From assembly GCF_033807715.1 (NCBI RefSeq), contig NC_084601.1:1643001-1707000 (forward strand): a DNA stretch of 64,000 nt. The letters are read 5' to 3'. A program made the position numbers and the translations under genes. The DNA is from Cololabis saira (Eukaryota > Chordata > Actinopteri > Beloniformes > Belonidae). The notes beneath the pieces were generated by a model. It had not been told where the DNA came from. It was given only the letters and a program-made list of their open reading frames with translations, and did not search any database. Shown here one piece after another: positions 11,207 to 22,381 of this stretch (position 1 is the first letter of the stretch; each line of letters begins with the position of its first letter).

Positions 11207-11326
11207 CACCCGGTCACGTGGCAACCGTCCAAGGATGGAGAGCGTCTGATTGGTCGGATCGTGCTGAACAAGAGGATGAAGGACGGGACGGTTCCTGCAG
11301 ATACAGGAGCGCTGCTGGGACTCAAG
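11207..11326 (+). CDS. rims1: RIM1 exon, PDZ domain part 1
   Basis: 120 nt, phase 0 in and out. It reads HPVTWQPSKDGERLIGRI, LNKRMKDG and TGALLGLK. This is the first strand of the RIM PDZ domain plus the carboxylate-binding loop (LGLK), the surface that binds ELKS/CAST and calcium-channel C-termini in the family. The acceptor is actcatcag/cac and the donor ctcaag/gtcaac. A hAT element ends 63 bp upstream, so the branch-point region is short. Confidence 0.95.
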
Positions 11327-11424
11327 GTCAACCTTTTCTTGTTGTGTTTTGTGTCTTCTCATCTTCATCTCCTTTTTCTCCCGGGTGCCGTTAGATGCCT
11401 TGCTCATGGTTAACGTGTTTCCAG

Positions 11425-11524
11425 GTTGTCGGTGGGAAGATGACGGAGTCGGGTCGCCTGTGTGCATTTATCACCAAGGTGAAGAGAGGAAGTCTGGCCG
11501 ATACTGTCGGACACTTGAGACCAG
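11425..11524 (+). CDS. rims1: RIM1 exon, PDZ domain part 2
   Basis: 100 nt, phase 0 in, phase 1 out. It reads VVGGKMTESGRLCAFITKV and RGSLADTVGHLRP, the core PDZ strands and the SLAD helix, almost identical to mammalian RIM1. The intron before it is only 98 bp. The donor ccag/gtaagc is strong. Confidence 0.96.
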
Positions 11525-11616
11525 GTAAGCCCTGGGGCAAATACAGTTCTTTATGCTTTAAGCCATATGTGGACTTTTTATGTGTCCTCACATTTGCTAT
11601 GATGTTGTCCTCTAAC

Positions 11617-12327
11617 CAGAGGTGTCTTCAGTATTCACATCCATTACTCAGGTAGAAGTATAGATACCAGAGGATAAAAATACTCCTGCAGAAGTTGAAG
11701 TATCAACTCAACTTTTTTACTCAAGTAAAAGTATAAAAGTACTGGTTTCAAAACTACTTAAAGTATAAAAGTAAAAGTAATGTAAGGGGGAAAAAGCCAT
11801 TAAGGACAAAAGCCATTGAAAATGAATGCATATTAGTATAATGTAAATATATTAAAGAAGCATAAATGTGTACTATTGAGCATTAATATGTGTTTCAGAG
11901 AGCAGCAGATATGATGACTAGTTGCCTATAAGTATTGTAATGGTGCAAAAAGTCAAACTTCAGAGGCATGTTATCATTTATCCTAACCTTTATTGGAATG
12001 TACATCCAAGTTTAGTTGCAGGAATCTGAGGGAACGGATGTAAGAACAAAACTGGACAAGAACATCTGAAACAACCACAACCAAATTCACTCTATCCGGA
12101 TGGAGCAATTTAACTGGATAGTTTTTATTTAAAGGCAGAAATGAAATAGAGTAACGAGGCTGTTTTTAAAATGTAAGGAGTAAAAAGTACAGTTAGTTGT
12201 CTGAAAATGTAAGGAGTAAAAGTAAAAAGTCGTCTGAAAAATAATGACTCCAGTGAAGTATAGATAACCAAAATTTCTACTTAAGTAAGGTAACAAAGTA
12301 TTTGTACTTTGTTACTTGACACCTCTG
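11617..12327. mobile_element. hAT-type miniature element C (cagaggtg ends)
   Basis: Ends cagaggtgtcttcag and cttgacacctctg. Flanked by cctctaac and actctaac (7 of 8 match). Rich in aagtaaaagtat motifs. No transposase. Confidence 0.8.
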
Positions 12328-13041
12328 ACTCTAACTGTAGTGTTATAACTATGTTCTCTCAAATACCAGACATTATTCTCTCCTCAAAGAGTCATTAAAT
12401 ACTGGCATCTAAGTATCTGTGGCTAAGAGCATAATCACTGAGAGAATCTGTCTTTATCATGGTGATGAATGAGTGAACAGAGATTAGATAACCTAAACTC
12501 GGAACCGGCTGCTCTTTTTGGGGTTCTAGCTGCCAGCAGAACTTACCGCTACTTTCTCTTTCTAAGATAAACATTAGGACATTGAAGTGACTTGGATACT
12601 CACAAGATACTTAAATGAGTGTATTTTTTTAAATTATTGGTCGTTCAATAATGAATTCTGTGATTGTGGGGCTGCACAATATGTTGGACATTTATTGTCA
12701 TCCCTGTATCAACATTTCCAAGTGCCATTTATTCCCACTCTACATGTCAGTAATATATTTGACCAATCAGGTGGAACCTTTCTGCACGAGCTGCTAATTT
12801 AGATACTAATTCACTTGAAGAGTGTTTTTGCAAGATGATATTCAATAAAACCACGTAGCTGTATTAAAAATAATGCTTTTAAATTTTGTGTGAGCATAGT
12901 TTGTTTATCACCTGGGGATAATTTTAGCTCCGAACCAGAAACACATTAAACCGTCCACTGAAACTGGTCAAATCGATGACAATATGCACAACTACACTCA
13001 GCTTTTAGGATTTTACTTTCTCTTCAAGACATTCACACATA
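12328..13041. other. intron, no feature recognised
   Basis: AT-rich, unique-looking. No exon or known repeat seen. Confidence 0.45.
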
Positions 13042-13390
13042 CAGGAAAAAAATTAGAATATTGTGATTTTCTGTAATGCAATTGCAAAAACAAAAATGTC
13101 ATACATTCTGGATTCATTACAAATCAACTGAAATATTTCAAGCCTTTTATTATTTTAATATTGCTGATCATGGTTTACAGTTTAAGAAAACTCAAATATT
13201 CTATCTCAAAAAATTAGAATATTCTGGGAATCTTAATCTTAAGCTGTAAACCATAATCAGCAATATTAAAATAATAAAAGGCTTGCAATATTTCAGTTGA
13301 TTTGTAATGAATCCAGAATGTATGACATTTTTGTTTTTTTAATTGCATTACAGAAAATAAAGAACTTTATCACAATATTCTAATTCTAAT
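13042..13390. mobile_element. palindromic miniature element A2 (damaged ends)
   Basis: Same family as A1. The left end lacks the ctgtctcagaaa segment (cagg runs straight into aaaaaaattagaat) and the right end stops at caatattctaatt, so both tips are lost. Confidence 0.8.
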
Positions 13391-13500
13391 AGATAGATAG
13401 ATATAGACAGTGGTATGATGGTTAGCACGTTCACCTTAGAGCCAACAAGTTCACAGTTCAAATCTTCTCTCCATTCCTGTGTGGGTTCCAACAGTGCAAA

Positions 13501-13540
13501 CACGTGCAAACACGTGCAAACACGTGCAAACACGTGCATG
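13501..13540. repeat. four 10-bp repeats, each with a CACGTG E-box
   Basis: Four units of cacgtgcaaa (the last cacgtgcatg) in a row. CACGTG recurs exactly every 10 bp. Confidence 0.9.
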
Positions 13541-14007
13541 TAGGGCTGAATGCTGATTCTACACTGTCTGCAGCAGTGAGTGTGAATGTGCATGATTTTA
13601 TTTGTCTTGCAATGGTGACTTCTCCAGAGTGTGTCCCGCTTCTCTCTCAACGGCAGCTAAAAATAGAAAAAGAAGAACTGCAAAAATGCACCTATAGATG
13701 CGCAGGCGCATTCCAACTGCATGTAAATGTCAGTATACCGTTGTATAACTAAACAACTAAAGACATATGGGCGCAGTTAGAATGATTTGGCGGAAGATTA
13801 TAAACATGGTCAGTTAAAGAATTTAATAGAAAAGAAAGTAGATGGCTACATTTAAGTTAAGAGAGAGTAAAGTAGACTGATCCAGGAGCTAATAGCTGCT
13901 TTAATAGCTGGTTCAGCTCATGTGGCTCCACTAACAGTGATGTCTGCAGGGATGAGCCACTGAGTGGCAATCTGTGATGACAGTGGACAGGCTGGTGACA
14001 GGGAGGG

Positions 14008-14056
14008 CAGGGAGAGCAGGGAGAGCAGGGAGAGCAGGGAGAGCAGGGAGAGCAGG
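14008..14056. repeat. 9-bp tandem repeat (gcagggaga)n
   Basis: About five units in tandem. Frames through it give repeated RES or GRA tripeptides and are not genes. Confidence 0.9.
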
Positions 14057-14130
14057 GGTCAGACCACCCCATCACCCTGCTGCGCTTTTACAGGCAGACG
14101 GCTGTCAGACGTCTGCATGTCACTCACAAC

Positions 14131-14883
14131 CAGAGCTGGTACAGGCGCCAAAAATTGTACTCAAGTAAAAGTACTGTTACTTCAGAATAATATGACTCAA
14201 GTAGAAGTAAAAAGTAGTCATCCAAATAATTACTTGAGTAAAAGTAAAAAAGTACTTGGTGAAAAAACTACTCAAGTACTGAGTAACTGTTGAGTAACGT
14301 CTGATTTATTTTTTTAACACAACTATTCAAACAGACAAAAGTACAAAATAATCATCTTCAGGCAAATTAAATCAATAAAATAATAAAATTAATTAAAATT
14401 AATAAAAAATAGCTTAAATTAAAATAAGCTTAAAGTAAATTCAAGTACTTTAATAAATAATAAAATAAATAAAATAACAGAATAAAAAAAATAAATTAAG
14501 CACAAGTAGCACAAAATGTCAAGCCTTTGTACTTTTCTTTTTTAACCAGGCAGAACTAGAACAAACATGAACTCATAGAAACTCTGTGTGTGTTTGAGTC
14601 TGTGTAAATGTGACAAAACATGCAAAAACAAACATTTTTCCCAAATAAACACTCAGTGATGTCATGAGATTGACACGTACGTGGATAAAAGGGATAAAAG
14701 AAAAGTAACAGCTCAACGTAGCCTAATGTAGCGGAGTAAGAGGAACAGTTTCTTCTTCACAAATCTACTCAAGTAAAAGTAAAAAGTATAGTGATTCAAA
14801 ACTACTCCTAAAAGTACAACATTTCCCAAAACTTACTCAAGTAAATGTAACTGAGTAAATGTAACTCGTTATTACCACCTCTG
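14131..14883. mobile_element. hAT-type miniature element D1 (cagagctggtac ends)
   Basis: Begins cagagctggtacaggcgcca and ends attaccacctctg. Close copy of D2 at 28319. Target duplication unclear (ctcacaac against ctctctag). Confidence 0.78.
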
Positions 14884-15001
14884 CTCTCTAGCAGCAGACG
14901 GTTCTGTTACCAAGATCCTTTACATTTGAGCAGATTTCCGTGCTGTATGGCATGTTTTGTTGTAACATGCAACACAACAGTGGTATTATTATATTTCTGA
15001 G

Positions 15002-15804
15002 TTCCTTCGTCTTCGTCTTATTTAGGCACTATTATTGACAAGTGCTTAAAGTGTAGCTTATTTGCAGGGCTGGAGGCGAGGCTCAGTCAGTTAGAGGTCC
15101 GGTTCGGCCAACTAGACCATAGTCCGATAGAATCCTCTGCGGACCGGCCCGTAGCAGCTGAGCGTAGCCGCTCCCCTGCAGCTCCCCGGCAGCCGGCCAG
15201 GCAGGGCAGCTGGGTGACGGTTTGGAGGAAGGGTAGTCTTAAAGGGCTCACGGAACACCACCACCCGCTTCATGTGTCTAACCGTTTTTCCCCACTCAGC
15301 GACACATCTGTTGAGAAACCGACCCTGGTAATTGGAGACTCTATTGTGAGACATGTGAGGCCGACTCCAGAGACCATAGTTAGGTGTATCCCGGGGGCCA
15401 GAGCGGGCGACATAGAAGCAAATTTGAAGCTACTGGCAAAGGGTAATCGTAAATATGGTAAAGTTATCATCAATGTCGGAGCTAATGACTCCCGTCTTCG
15501 CCAGTCGGAAGTAACTAAAATGAATATTGTCTCGGTGTGTAACTACGCCAAAAGTATGTCGGACTCCGTAGGTTTTTCTGGCCCCCTCCCCAATCTGACC
15601 AGCGATGACATGTTTAGTCGCATGCTCTCGCTCCGCCGCTGGTTGTCTCAGTGGTGTTCAGAAAACGACGTGGACTTTATTGACAACTGGGAGACATTCT
15701 GGGGAAAGCCCGGTCTGATTAGAAGGGACGGCATTCATCCCACCCGGGATGGTGCAGCTCTTATGTCTAGAAATCTGGCCAATGTTATTAGACACTCCCC
15801 CTGA
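15002..15804 (+). CDS. L2 LINE ORF1: coiled coil plus SGNH esterase domain
   Basis: Open from just after a TGA near 15001. It reads CLKC...[15 protein letters not shown] (a short coiled coil with a CxxC), a Pro/Arg linker, then an SGNH hydrolase-like domain: GDSIVRHV (nucleophile Ser), GANDSR (GxND block) and DGIHPTRDG (DxxH block). Such esterase domains are known in ORF1 of CR1/L2 LINEs. No upstream in-frame ATG is seen; the first start in the esterase part would be a GTG at 15214. The copy is probably 5'-truncated or has lost its start. It ends 22 bp before ORF2. Confidence 0.8.
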
Positions 15805-15825
15805 CAATGCAGGGTCCAGGCCAGG

Positions 15826-17223
15826 ATGCAGAGCTGTAGTTTAACACACTTCTCTGCTGCTTCTCGAGGACCAACGCCCGCCAATCAAACTGTAAGATTG
15901 CATTATGTAATTAGCGACTCTAAAACTGTAGGATTACATGATATTGGCGACTCTGGCCAGGTGCCTAGCAAAATAGAAGTGGTTGCAGTTCCCCGCCCTC
16001 CAAAAGTTCACCAGTTGCGGCGTTTTGGAGGCGTTAACCAAAATAACCTTGTAAAAATTAAAACCAATGTACATTTGGTACCAACTACAGACCGAAAAAT
16101 TAGATGCGGATTACTAAATATACGATCATTAAGCTCTAAGTCTCTGTTAGTAAATGATATAATTACAGAGAGCAGGAGTGATATTTTCTGCTTAACAGAA
16201 ACATGGTTACAGGAGGAAGAGTATGTTAGTTTGAATGAATCAACTCCGCCCGGCTACTTTAATCATCACATTCCTAGAAGCACGGGCCGAGGCGGAGGAG
16301 TCGCAGCAATTTATAACTCCAGTCTCCAAACAAAAATTGAACCTAAGTGCAATTATAATACATTTGAAAGCCTCATGCTTGGTCTGAAATTTCCGAGCTG
16401 GAAATCAGAAAAGCCAGTTGTGTTAGTGGTAGTGTACCGGCCCCCTGCTGGTGCGTATCTAGAGTTTTTGTCTGAATTTTCAGATTTCCTTTCTGGATTA
16501 TTGATCAGCACAGATAAATTCATCATAGTGGGTGATTTTAATATTCATATGGATGTTGAAAGCGATAATCTTAAATTAGCCTTCGATTCTCTTCTAGAAT
16601 CAATGGGTATCTCACAAAAAGTGAATAAACCGACGCACTGTTTTAATCATACTCTCGATCTCGTTCTCACCTACGGTGTTGAAACTGATGGTCTGTTGGT
16701 GTCACCTGTAAACTCCCTTTTATCCGACCATTACTTAATAACGTTTGAATTTAATTTTGTTGATGTTGAAGTGCAAAATAGGAGGTATTATTTTAGCAGA
16801 TGTTTGTCTGATGAAGTTATTGTTAAATTTAGGGAGGCCATTGCTTATCTTACAACAGTGCGAAATAGTGATGTAGTCGAGGCCAGTGACCTGGGTTCTA
16901 CCTCTGCAGATGTTGATTTCCTTGCTAGTAACACTGCTGATTTGTTGCATTCAGCTTTAGATGAAGTTGCTCCTTTGAAAAGGAGGGTTTCTAGCCACAG
17001 GAGCTTAACTCCCTGGTATAATTCAGATATCCGCATGTTGAAACAAAACGTGCGTAAAATGGAAAGGAAGTGGTACTCTTGTAGGTCTGTAGACTCTTAT
17101 CGTGAATGGAAAGATATTCTAATAGTATATAAAAAAGCCATTCGCAAAGCCAGAACAGCTTATTATTCAACGTTGATAGAGGATAATAAAAGTAACCCAC
17201 GTTTTCTGTTCAGCACTGTAGCC
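15826..17223 (+). pseudogene. L2 LINE ORF2, 5' part: AP-type endonuclease
   Basis: About 466 residues. Endonuclease motifs in order: [47 protein letters not shown]. Then a linker ([26 protein letters not shown]) where the reverse L2 copy breaks the frame. The reading frame is otherwise clean, so the element was probably intact when it was hit. Confidence 0.88.
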
Positions 17224-18384
17224 AATTCAATTCAATTCAATTCAATTCAATTTTATTTATATAGCGTCTAATACAACAGAGTTGTCTCTAGACGCTTTAC
17301 AGAGACCCATACCCAGAACATGACCCCCGAGCAGTTATTACATAAACAATGGCAGGTAAAAACTCCCCTAGTGGGAGAAAAACCTTAAGCCAAACAGTGG
17401 CAAGGAAAAACTCCCCTTTAGGAGGGAAGAAACCTTGAGCAGGACCAGGCTCATAAGGGGGGACCCTCCTGCCGAGGGCCATACTGGTGGGTCAGGGACG
17501 GCAACAGCACAGCAGGCAGGTGGAAGCAGCAACGGGATGACCAGGGGTGGGGACCGCAGGCCGGCACGCAGCTCCCGAAGCTCCGGCCCAATCAGCAAGT
17601 CCCAGGTTGGGGTGCAGGGTCGGGGAAAGACTTGTGCTCCGTAATGCAAGCTACAAGCCACCCACGACCACCTGCAGGACAAAAGAGAGAAAAGGGAGGA
17701 GAAGGGGGGGCCAGCAACGAGATGACCAGGGGTGGGGACCGCAGGCCAGCACGCAGCTCCCGAAGCTCCGGCCCAATCAGCAAGTCCCAGGTTGGGGTGC
17801 AGGGTCAGGGAAAGACTTGTGCTCCGTAATGCAAGCTACAAGCCACCCACGACCACCTGCAGGACAAAAGAGAGAAAAGGGAGGAGAAGGGGGGGCCAGC
17901 AACGGGATGACCAGGGGTGGGGACCGCAGGCCAGCATGCAGCTCCCGAAGCTCCGGCCCAATCAGCAAGTCCCAGTTTGGGGTGCAGGGTCAGGGAAAGA
18001 CTTGTGCTCCGTAATGCAAGCTACAAGCCACCCACGACCACCTGCAGGTTCCGGTGTCCGGCAAAGGATGCTGCAACATGGACAAAAGAGAGAAAAGGGA
18101 GGAGAAGGGGGGGCCAGCACAAGAAACTACAGGAGCGACTCTGACACACTAAAGTTTACACTACCTAGAGATTTACCAACACCAGCTAGAGGTTTACTAA
18201 ACACTAACTATAGGCTTTACTAAACAGAAATGTTTTAAGTTTAGTTTTAAAGGTGGAGGTGGTGTCAGCCTCCTTAACCCAGATTGGAAGTTGGTTCCAT
18301 AGTAGTGGTGCCTGATAGCAGAACGCCCGCCCTCCAAATCTACATTTAGATACTCTAGGAACTACGAGTAAACCTGCACTCTGA
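17224..18384 (-). mobile_element. 5'-truncated L2 copy nested inside the L2 LINE, reverse orientation
   Basis: On the minus strand it reads from the end of ORF2 (QSAGLLVVPRVSKCRFGG ... LFSKAYS) through the 3' UTR to the tail, seen on plus as caattcaattcaattc at 17223-17250. It is near-identical to 19930-20903 of its host element. Its 3' UTR has three copies of a 185-bp unit where the host has two. Confidence 0.88.
17533..18053 (-). repeat. 185-bp tandem repeat in L2 3' UTR, three copies
   Basis: Units begin at about 17533, 17718 and 17903 (gggatgaccaggggtgg or cgagatgacc). Each ends cacctgcaggacaaaagag. Frames found here are artefacts of the repeat. Confidence 0.9.
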
Positions 18385-18386
18385 CA

Positions 18387-20111
18387 AGGCTGACAAAGAG
18401 TCACAGCTCTGTGGAGCCGTGTATTCCTGCAGCTCTCAGTAGTGAGGACTTTATGAGCTTCTTCAACAGTAAAATCACGAGAATTAGAGAAGAAATCAAC
18501 CAGCCGGTTGTAGGTGTTTCTTCAGCTTTAGCGACTTCCCTAGGCTCTGACTTGTCTCTAGACTATTTTGATCCTATAGACCTCCCTGAGCTGACTTCAC
18601 TCGTTAATAGAGCTAAGTCAACCACATGTATGTTAGACCCCATCCCGACTCGACTATTCAAACATATTTTTTCTCTTATTGGTACGACAATACTGGACCA
18701 AATTAACCTATCCCTAAGTTTAGGATATGTACCACAGGTTTTCAAAGTCGCAGTAATTAAACCTTTACTTAAAAAACCTTCTCTTGACCCAGACACCTTA
18801 GCTAATTATAGACCAATTTCCAACCTTCCATTTGTATCTAAAATTCTGGAAAAGGCAGTTTCAAGCCAGTTATGTGACTATTTGTATAGAAATGATCTGT
18901 TTGAAGTCTTTCAGTCAGGGTTCAGAATGCATCATAGCACAGAGACAGCACTGGTTCGAGTCACGAATGACCTCCTTATGGCCTCAGATAAGGGATTAGT
19001 TTCCATACTGGTTCTACTGGACCTCAGTGCTGCTTTTGACACTATAGATCATGGCATTTTACTGCACAGGTTAGAGCATGTTGTTGGGATTAAAGGGACA
19101 GCTCTATGTTGGTTTAAATCATATCTATCTGACAGGTTCCAGTTTGTTCATGTACATGAGGTTTCTTCAGAACAGTCAAGGGTCTGTTATGGTGTTCCGC
19201 AGGGTTCAGTGCTAGGGCCAATCTTGTTCAGTTTATACATGCAGCCATTGGGAAGTATAATCCAGAATCACGGCATACACTTTCATTGTTATGCTGATGA
19301 TACGCAGCTCTACTTGTCTATGAAGCCGGATGAGACAGAACCGTTAGTTAAACTTCAGGCATGTCTTAGGGACATCAAGGACTGGATGTCCAGAAATTTC
19401 TTGCTTCTAAATTCAGATAAAACAGAGGTTATCATTCTTGGTCCAGAGCATCTTAGGAAGGGATTAGATGGTGTTGCGATGGCTTCCAGTGCAACTGTGA
19501 GAAACCTTGGTGTTATTTTCGATCAGGATTTGTCGTTTAAACCATATGTCAATCAGGTTTGTAAAATAGCCTTTTTCCATCTCCGTAATATTGCAAAGAT
19601 TAGGAAAATCCTCTCGCAGAGTGATGCAGAAAAACTAGTTCATGCGTTTGTATCTTCTAGACTAGATTACTGTAATGTGTTGTTAGCAGGATGTCCAAGT
19701 AATTTGCTGAATAGGCTCCAGCTGATCCAGAATGCAGCAGCACGAGTGCTGACAGGAATCAGCAGGAGAGACCACGTCTCTCCAGTGTTAGCGTCGCTCC
19801 ATTGGTTACCCGTAAAATTCAGAATCCAATTTAAAATTTTATTACTTGCGTATAAAGCCCAAAACGGCTTAGCTCCGCATTATTTGCAAGACCTGATAGT
19901 GCCTTATGTTCCTGTCAGAGCTCTCCGTTCTCAGAGTGCAGGTTTACTCGTAGTTCCTAGAGTATCCAAATGTAGATTTGGAGGGCGGGCGTTCTGCTAT
20001 CAGGCACCACTACTATGGAACCAACTTCCAATCTGGGTTAAGGGGGCTGACACCACCTCCACCTTTAAAACTAAACTTAAAACATTTCTGTTTAGTAAAG
20101 CCTATAGTTAG
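18387..20111 (+). pseudogene. L2 LINE ORF2, 3' part: reverse transcriptase
   Basis: Continues ORF2 as RLTKSHSSVEPCIPAAL. Reverse transcriptase motifs: ANYRPISNLPFVSKILE, FQSGFRMHHSTETAL, LDLSAAFDTIDH, GVPQGSVLGPILFSLY, YADDTQLY, LLNSDKTEVIILG, then SRLDYCNVLLAG and the C-terminal GGRAFCYQAPLLWNQLP. No internal stop. It cannot be made with the endonuclease half because of the nested insertion. Confidence 0.9.
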
Positions 20112-20264
20112 TGTTTAGTAAACCTCTAGCTGGTGTTGGTAAATCTCTAGGTAGTGTAAACTTTAGTGTGTCAGAGTCGCTCCTGTAGTTTCTTGTGCTG
20201 GCCCCCCCTTCTCCTCCCTTTTCTCTCTTTTGTCCATGTTGCAGCATCCTTTGCCGGACACCGG

Positions 20265-20625
20265 AACCTGCAGGTGGTCGTGGGTGGCTTGTAGCTTGCA
20301 TTACGGAGCACAAGTCTTTCCCCGACCCTGCACCCCAACCTGGGACTTGCTGATTGGGCCGGAGCTTCGGGAGCTGCGTGCTGGCCTGCGGTCCCCACCC
20401 CTGGTCATCCCGTTGCTGGCCCCCCCTTCTCCTCCCTTTTCTCTCTTTTGTCCTGCAGGTGGTCGTGGGTGGCTTGTAGCTTGCATTACGGAGCACAAGT
20501 CTTTCCCCAACCCTGCACCCCAACCTGGGACTTGCTGATTGGGCCGGAGCTTCGGGAGCTGCGTGCTGGCCTGCGGTCCCCACCCCCGGTCATCCCGTTG
20601 CTGCTTCCACCTGCCTGCTGTGCTG
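20265..20625 (+). repeat. L2 3' UTR repeat, two copies of the 185-bp unit
   Basis: Same unit as at 17533-18053 on the other strand, here in two copies (second somewhat divergent at its end). Confidence 0.88.
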
Positions 20626-20903
20626 TTGCCGTCCCTGACCCACCAGTCTGGCCCTCGGCAGGAGGGTCCCCCCTAATGAGCCTGGTCCTGCTCAAGGTTT
20701 CTTCCCTCCTAAAGGGGAGTTTTTCCTTGCCACTGTTTGGCTTAAGGTTTTTCTCCCACTAGGGGAGTTTTTACCTGCCATTGTTTATGTAATAATTGCT
20801 CGGGGGTTTATGTTCTGGGTATGGGTCTCTGTAAAGCGTCTAGAGACAACTCTGTTGTATTAGACGCTATATAAATAAAATTGAATTGAATTGAATTGAA
20901 TTG

Positions 20904-21372
20904 ACAACAAACTGTCATTTGGAAAAAAATCAGACTCGATATATAAGAAAAGCCAGAACAGCAGCGCCTCTTTTGTCTTCGAAAACGTTCTAAATTCAAG
21001 GTGGATTCTTCCCTGATGACTATGTTTTATCGTTCTTTCATCCAATCTGTTATCACTTTTTCTTTCATTTGTTAGTTTCAATCTTTGAAAGTCAAAGACA
21101 GAAACTTGCTCAATAAGGTTGTCAGTCTAAGCAGTAAAATCATTGGGTCGGCTCAACAAACTTTACAAGAACTTTATAACAAACAGCTGATCAAGACCTC
21201 CATGTTGTCTGATTCTCACGTCCCTGAATAAACAGTTTCAGTTTCTACCATCAGTTACTGCTCAGACTAACAGATACAAACACTCCTTTGTTCCTCCGCT
21301 ATTGTTCTTTTGAATGCCGGAAGGAAAAGGAAGTGGGTGAAAAATCCTTCCCTCTTAAGCTTAGGTCTATAC
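20904..21372. other. intron, no feature recognised
   Basis: Between the LINE tail and the next hAT element. Short frames only. Confidence 0.45.
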
Positions 21373-21755
21373 CATACCGGGGGTCTGCAACCCGCGGCTC
21401 TAGAGCCGCATGTGCCTCTTTAGCGCCACCCTAATGGCTCCTGGAGCTTTTTCAAAAATGTTTCACCTTTTTTCTCCCTTTTTTCTCTTTTTTCTTCTTT
21501 TTTGTTCTTTTTTTTCTTTTCTTTTTTTTCAACTTTTATTTCAACTTTTTTCTCGACATTTCGACTTTTTTCTCGAAGTGTGTAATGAAAAAAAAATCTT
21601 CCCCTAGTTCTAACTAATATAAAAAACATGCAGCATGTGTTGCCTTCATTCTAAGGCTGATAAAAGACTTTTCATTTTTTGTGGCTCCAGACATATTTGT
21701 TTTTTGTGTTTTTGGTCCAATATGGCTCTAAAACATTTTGGGTTGCAGACCCTTG
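21373..21755 (+). mobile_element. hAT-type miniature element, family F copy 2
   Basis: Ends gggggtctgcaacccgcgg and gggttgcagacccttg. Flanked by gtctatac (21365-21372 and 21756-21763), with about four extra bases at the left tip. A T-rich centre holds tcgacatttcgactttttt repeats. Confidence 0.8.
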
Positions 21756-22017
21756 GTCTATACTATGATGTGTAACCTGTTGTAATTTATTATGTATATT
21801 TTATGTATATTTAACATTGTGTGCTTCTCCTGTCGCGAAACGAATCGCCCCCTTGGGGACAAATACAGTAATTGATTGATTGACGCTGAGCAGTCTGCAG
21901 AGACCGTCACACGTCCATACGTCTCAATGCTGAATAACATGTTTTAGCATCCTAACAAATTGCAGTGTTTACACGCATTCTAAAATGTTTTTCTCCCCCT
22001 CCTTCTCTCTGCGTCAG

Positions 22018-22141
22018 GCGATCAGGTCCTGGAGTGGAACGGCAGGGTTCTCCAGGGGGCCACGTTTAATGAGGTCTACAACATCATCATGGAGTCTAAA
22101 CCAGAGCCGCAGGTGGAGCTGGTGGTGTGTCGCCCCATCGG
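22018..22141 (+). CDS. rims1: RIM1 exon, PDZ domain part 3
   Basis: 124 nt, phase 1 in, phase 2 out. It reads GDQVLEWNGRVLQGATFNEV, YNIIMESKPEPQVEL and VVCRPIG, ending the PDZ fold. The long intron before it (about 10.5 kb) holds the L2 LINE and several hAT elements. The donor gg/gtgggt is acceptable. Confidence 0.96.
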
Positions 22142-22262
22142 GTGGGTCAGAGATTCACATGGATTTGATTTCAGAGCAATCGTACAGCTTTACAAGTGTT
22201 CAGTATTCATCCTTGAAGCCAGAGTGCTGTGATGGTAGAGCGTGATGTTTTCTGTTCTGCAG

Positions 22263-22309
22263 AGACGTCTCCAGAGCAGCAGACGGCTCTCACGTTCACC
22301 TGGACTCCA
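22263..22309 (+). CDS. rims1: RIM1 small exon after PDZ (DVSRAADGSHVHLDS)
   Basis: 47 nt, phase 2 in, phase 1 out. It matches the mammalian DIPRIPDSTHAQLESS segment. The acceptor is tctgcag/a; the donor is tcca/gtgagt, so the exon stops one base before the final AG. Confidence 0.88.
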
Positions 22310-22381
22310 GTGAGTGTTTCTCAGCTCCCCTCGCTCCGTCTGGTGCAGTCGTGTGGATGCTCACATCATTAGAGTTAACAT

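Larger units (their letters stand above)
15002..20903 (+). mobile_element. L2-like LINE, nearly full length, split by a reverse L2 copy
   Basis: Contains ORF1 (coiled coil plus SGNH esterase), ORF2 (endonuclease plus reverse transcriptase), a GC-rich 3' UTR with tandem repeats, and a 3' tail of (TTGAA)n at about 20880-20903. Domain order and the C-terminal AFCYQAPLLWNQLP motif fit the L2/Maui group of fish. A second L2 copy on the other strand interrupts ORF2 at 17224-18384. The 5' limit is uncertain; no in-frame ATG of ORF1 is seen. Confidence 0.88.

Noticed and set aside
17297..20762. Many 60-160-residue frames with PTPARGL, GTAGQHAAPEAPAQSAS and similar, on both strands
   Set aside because: They lie in the GC-rich repeated 3' UTR of L2 copies and recur with each tandem unit; no coding evidence.
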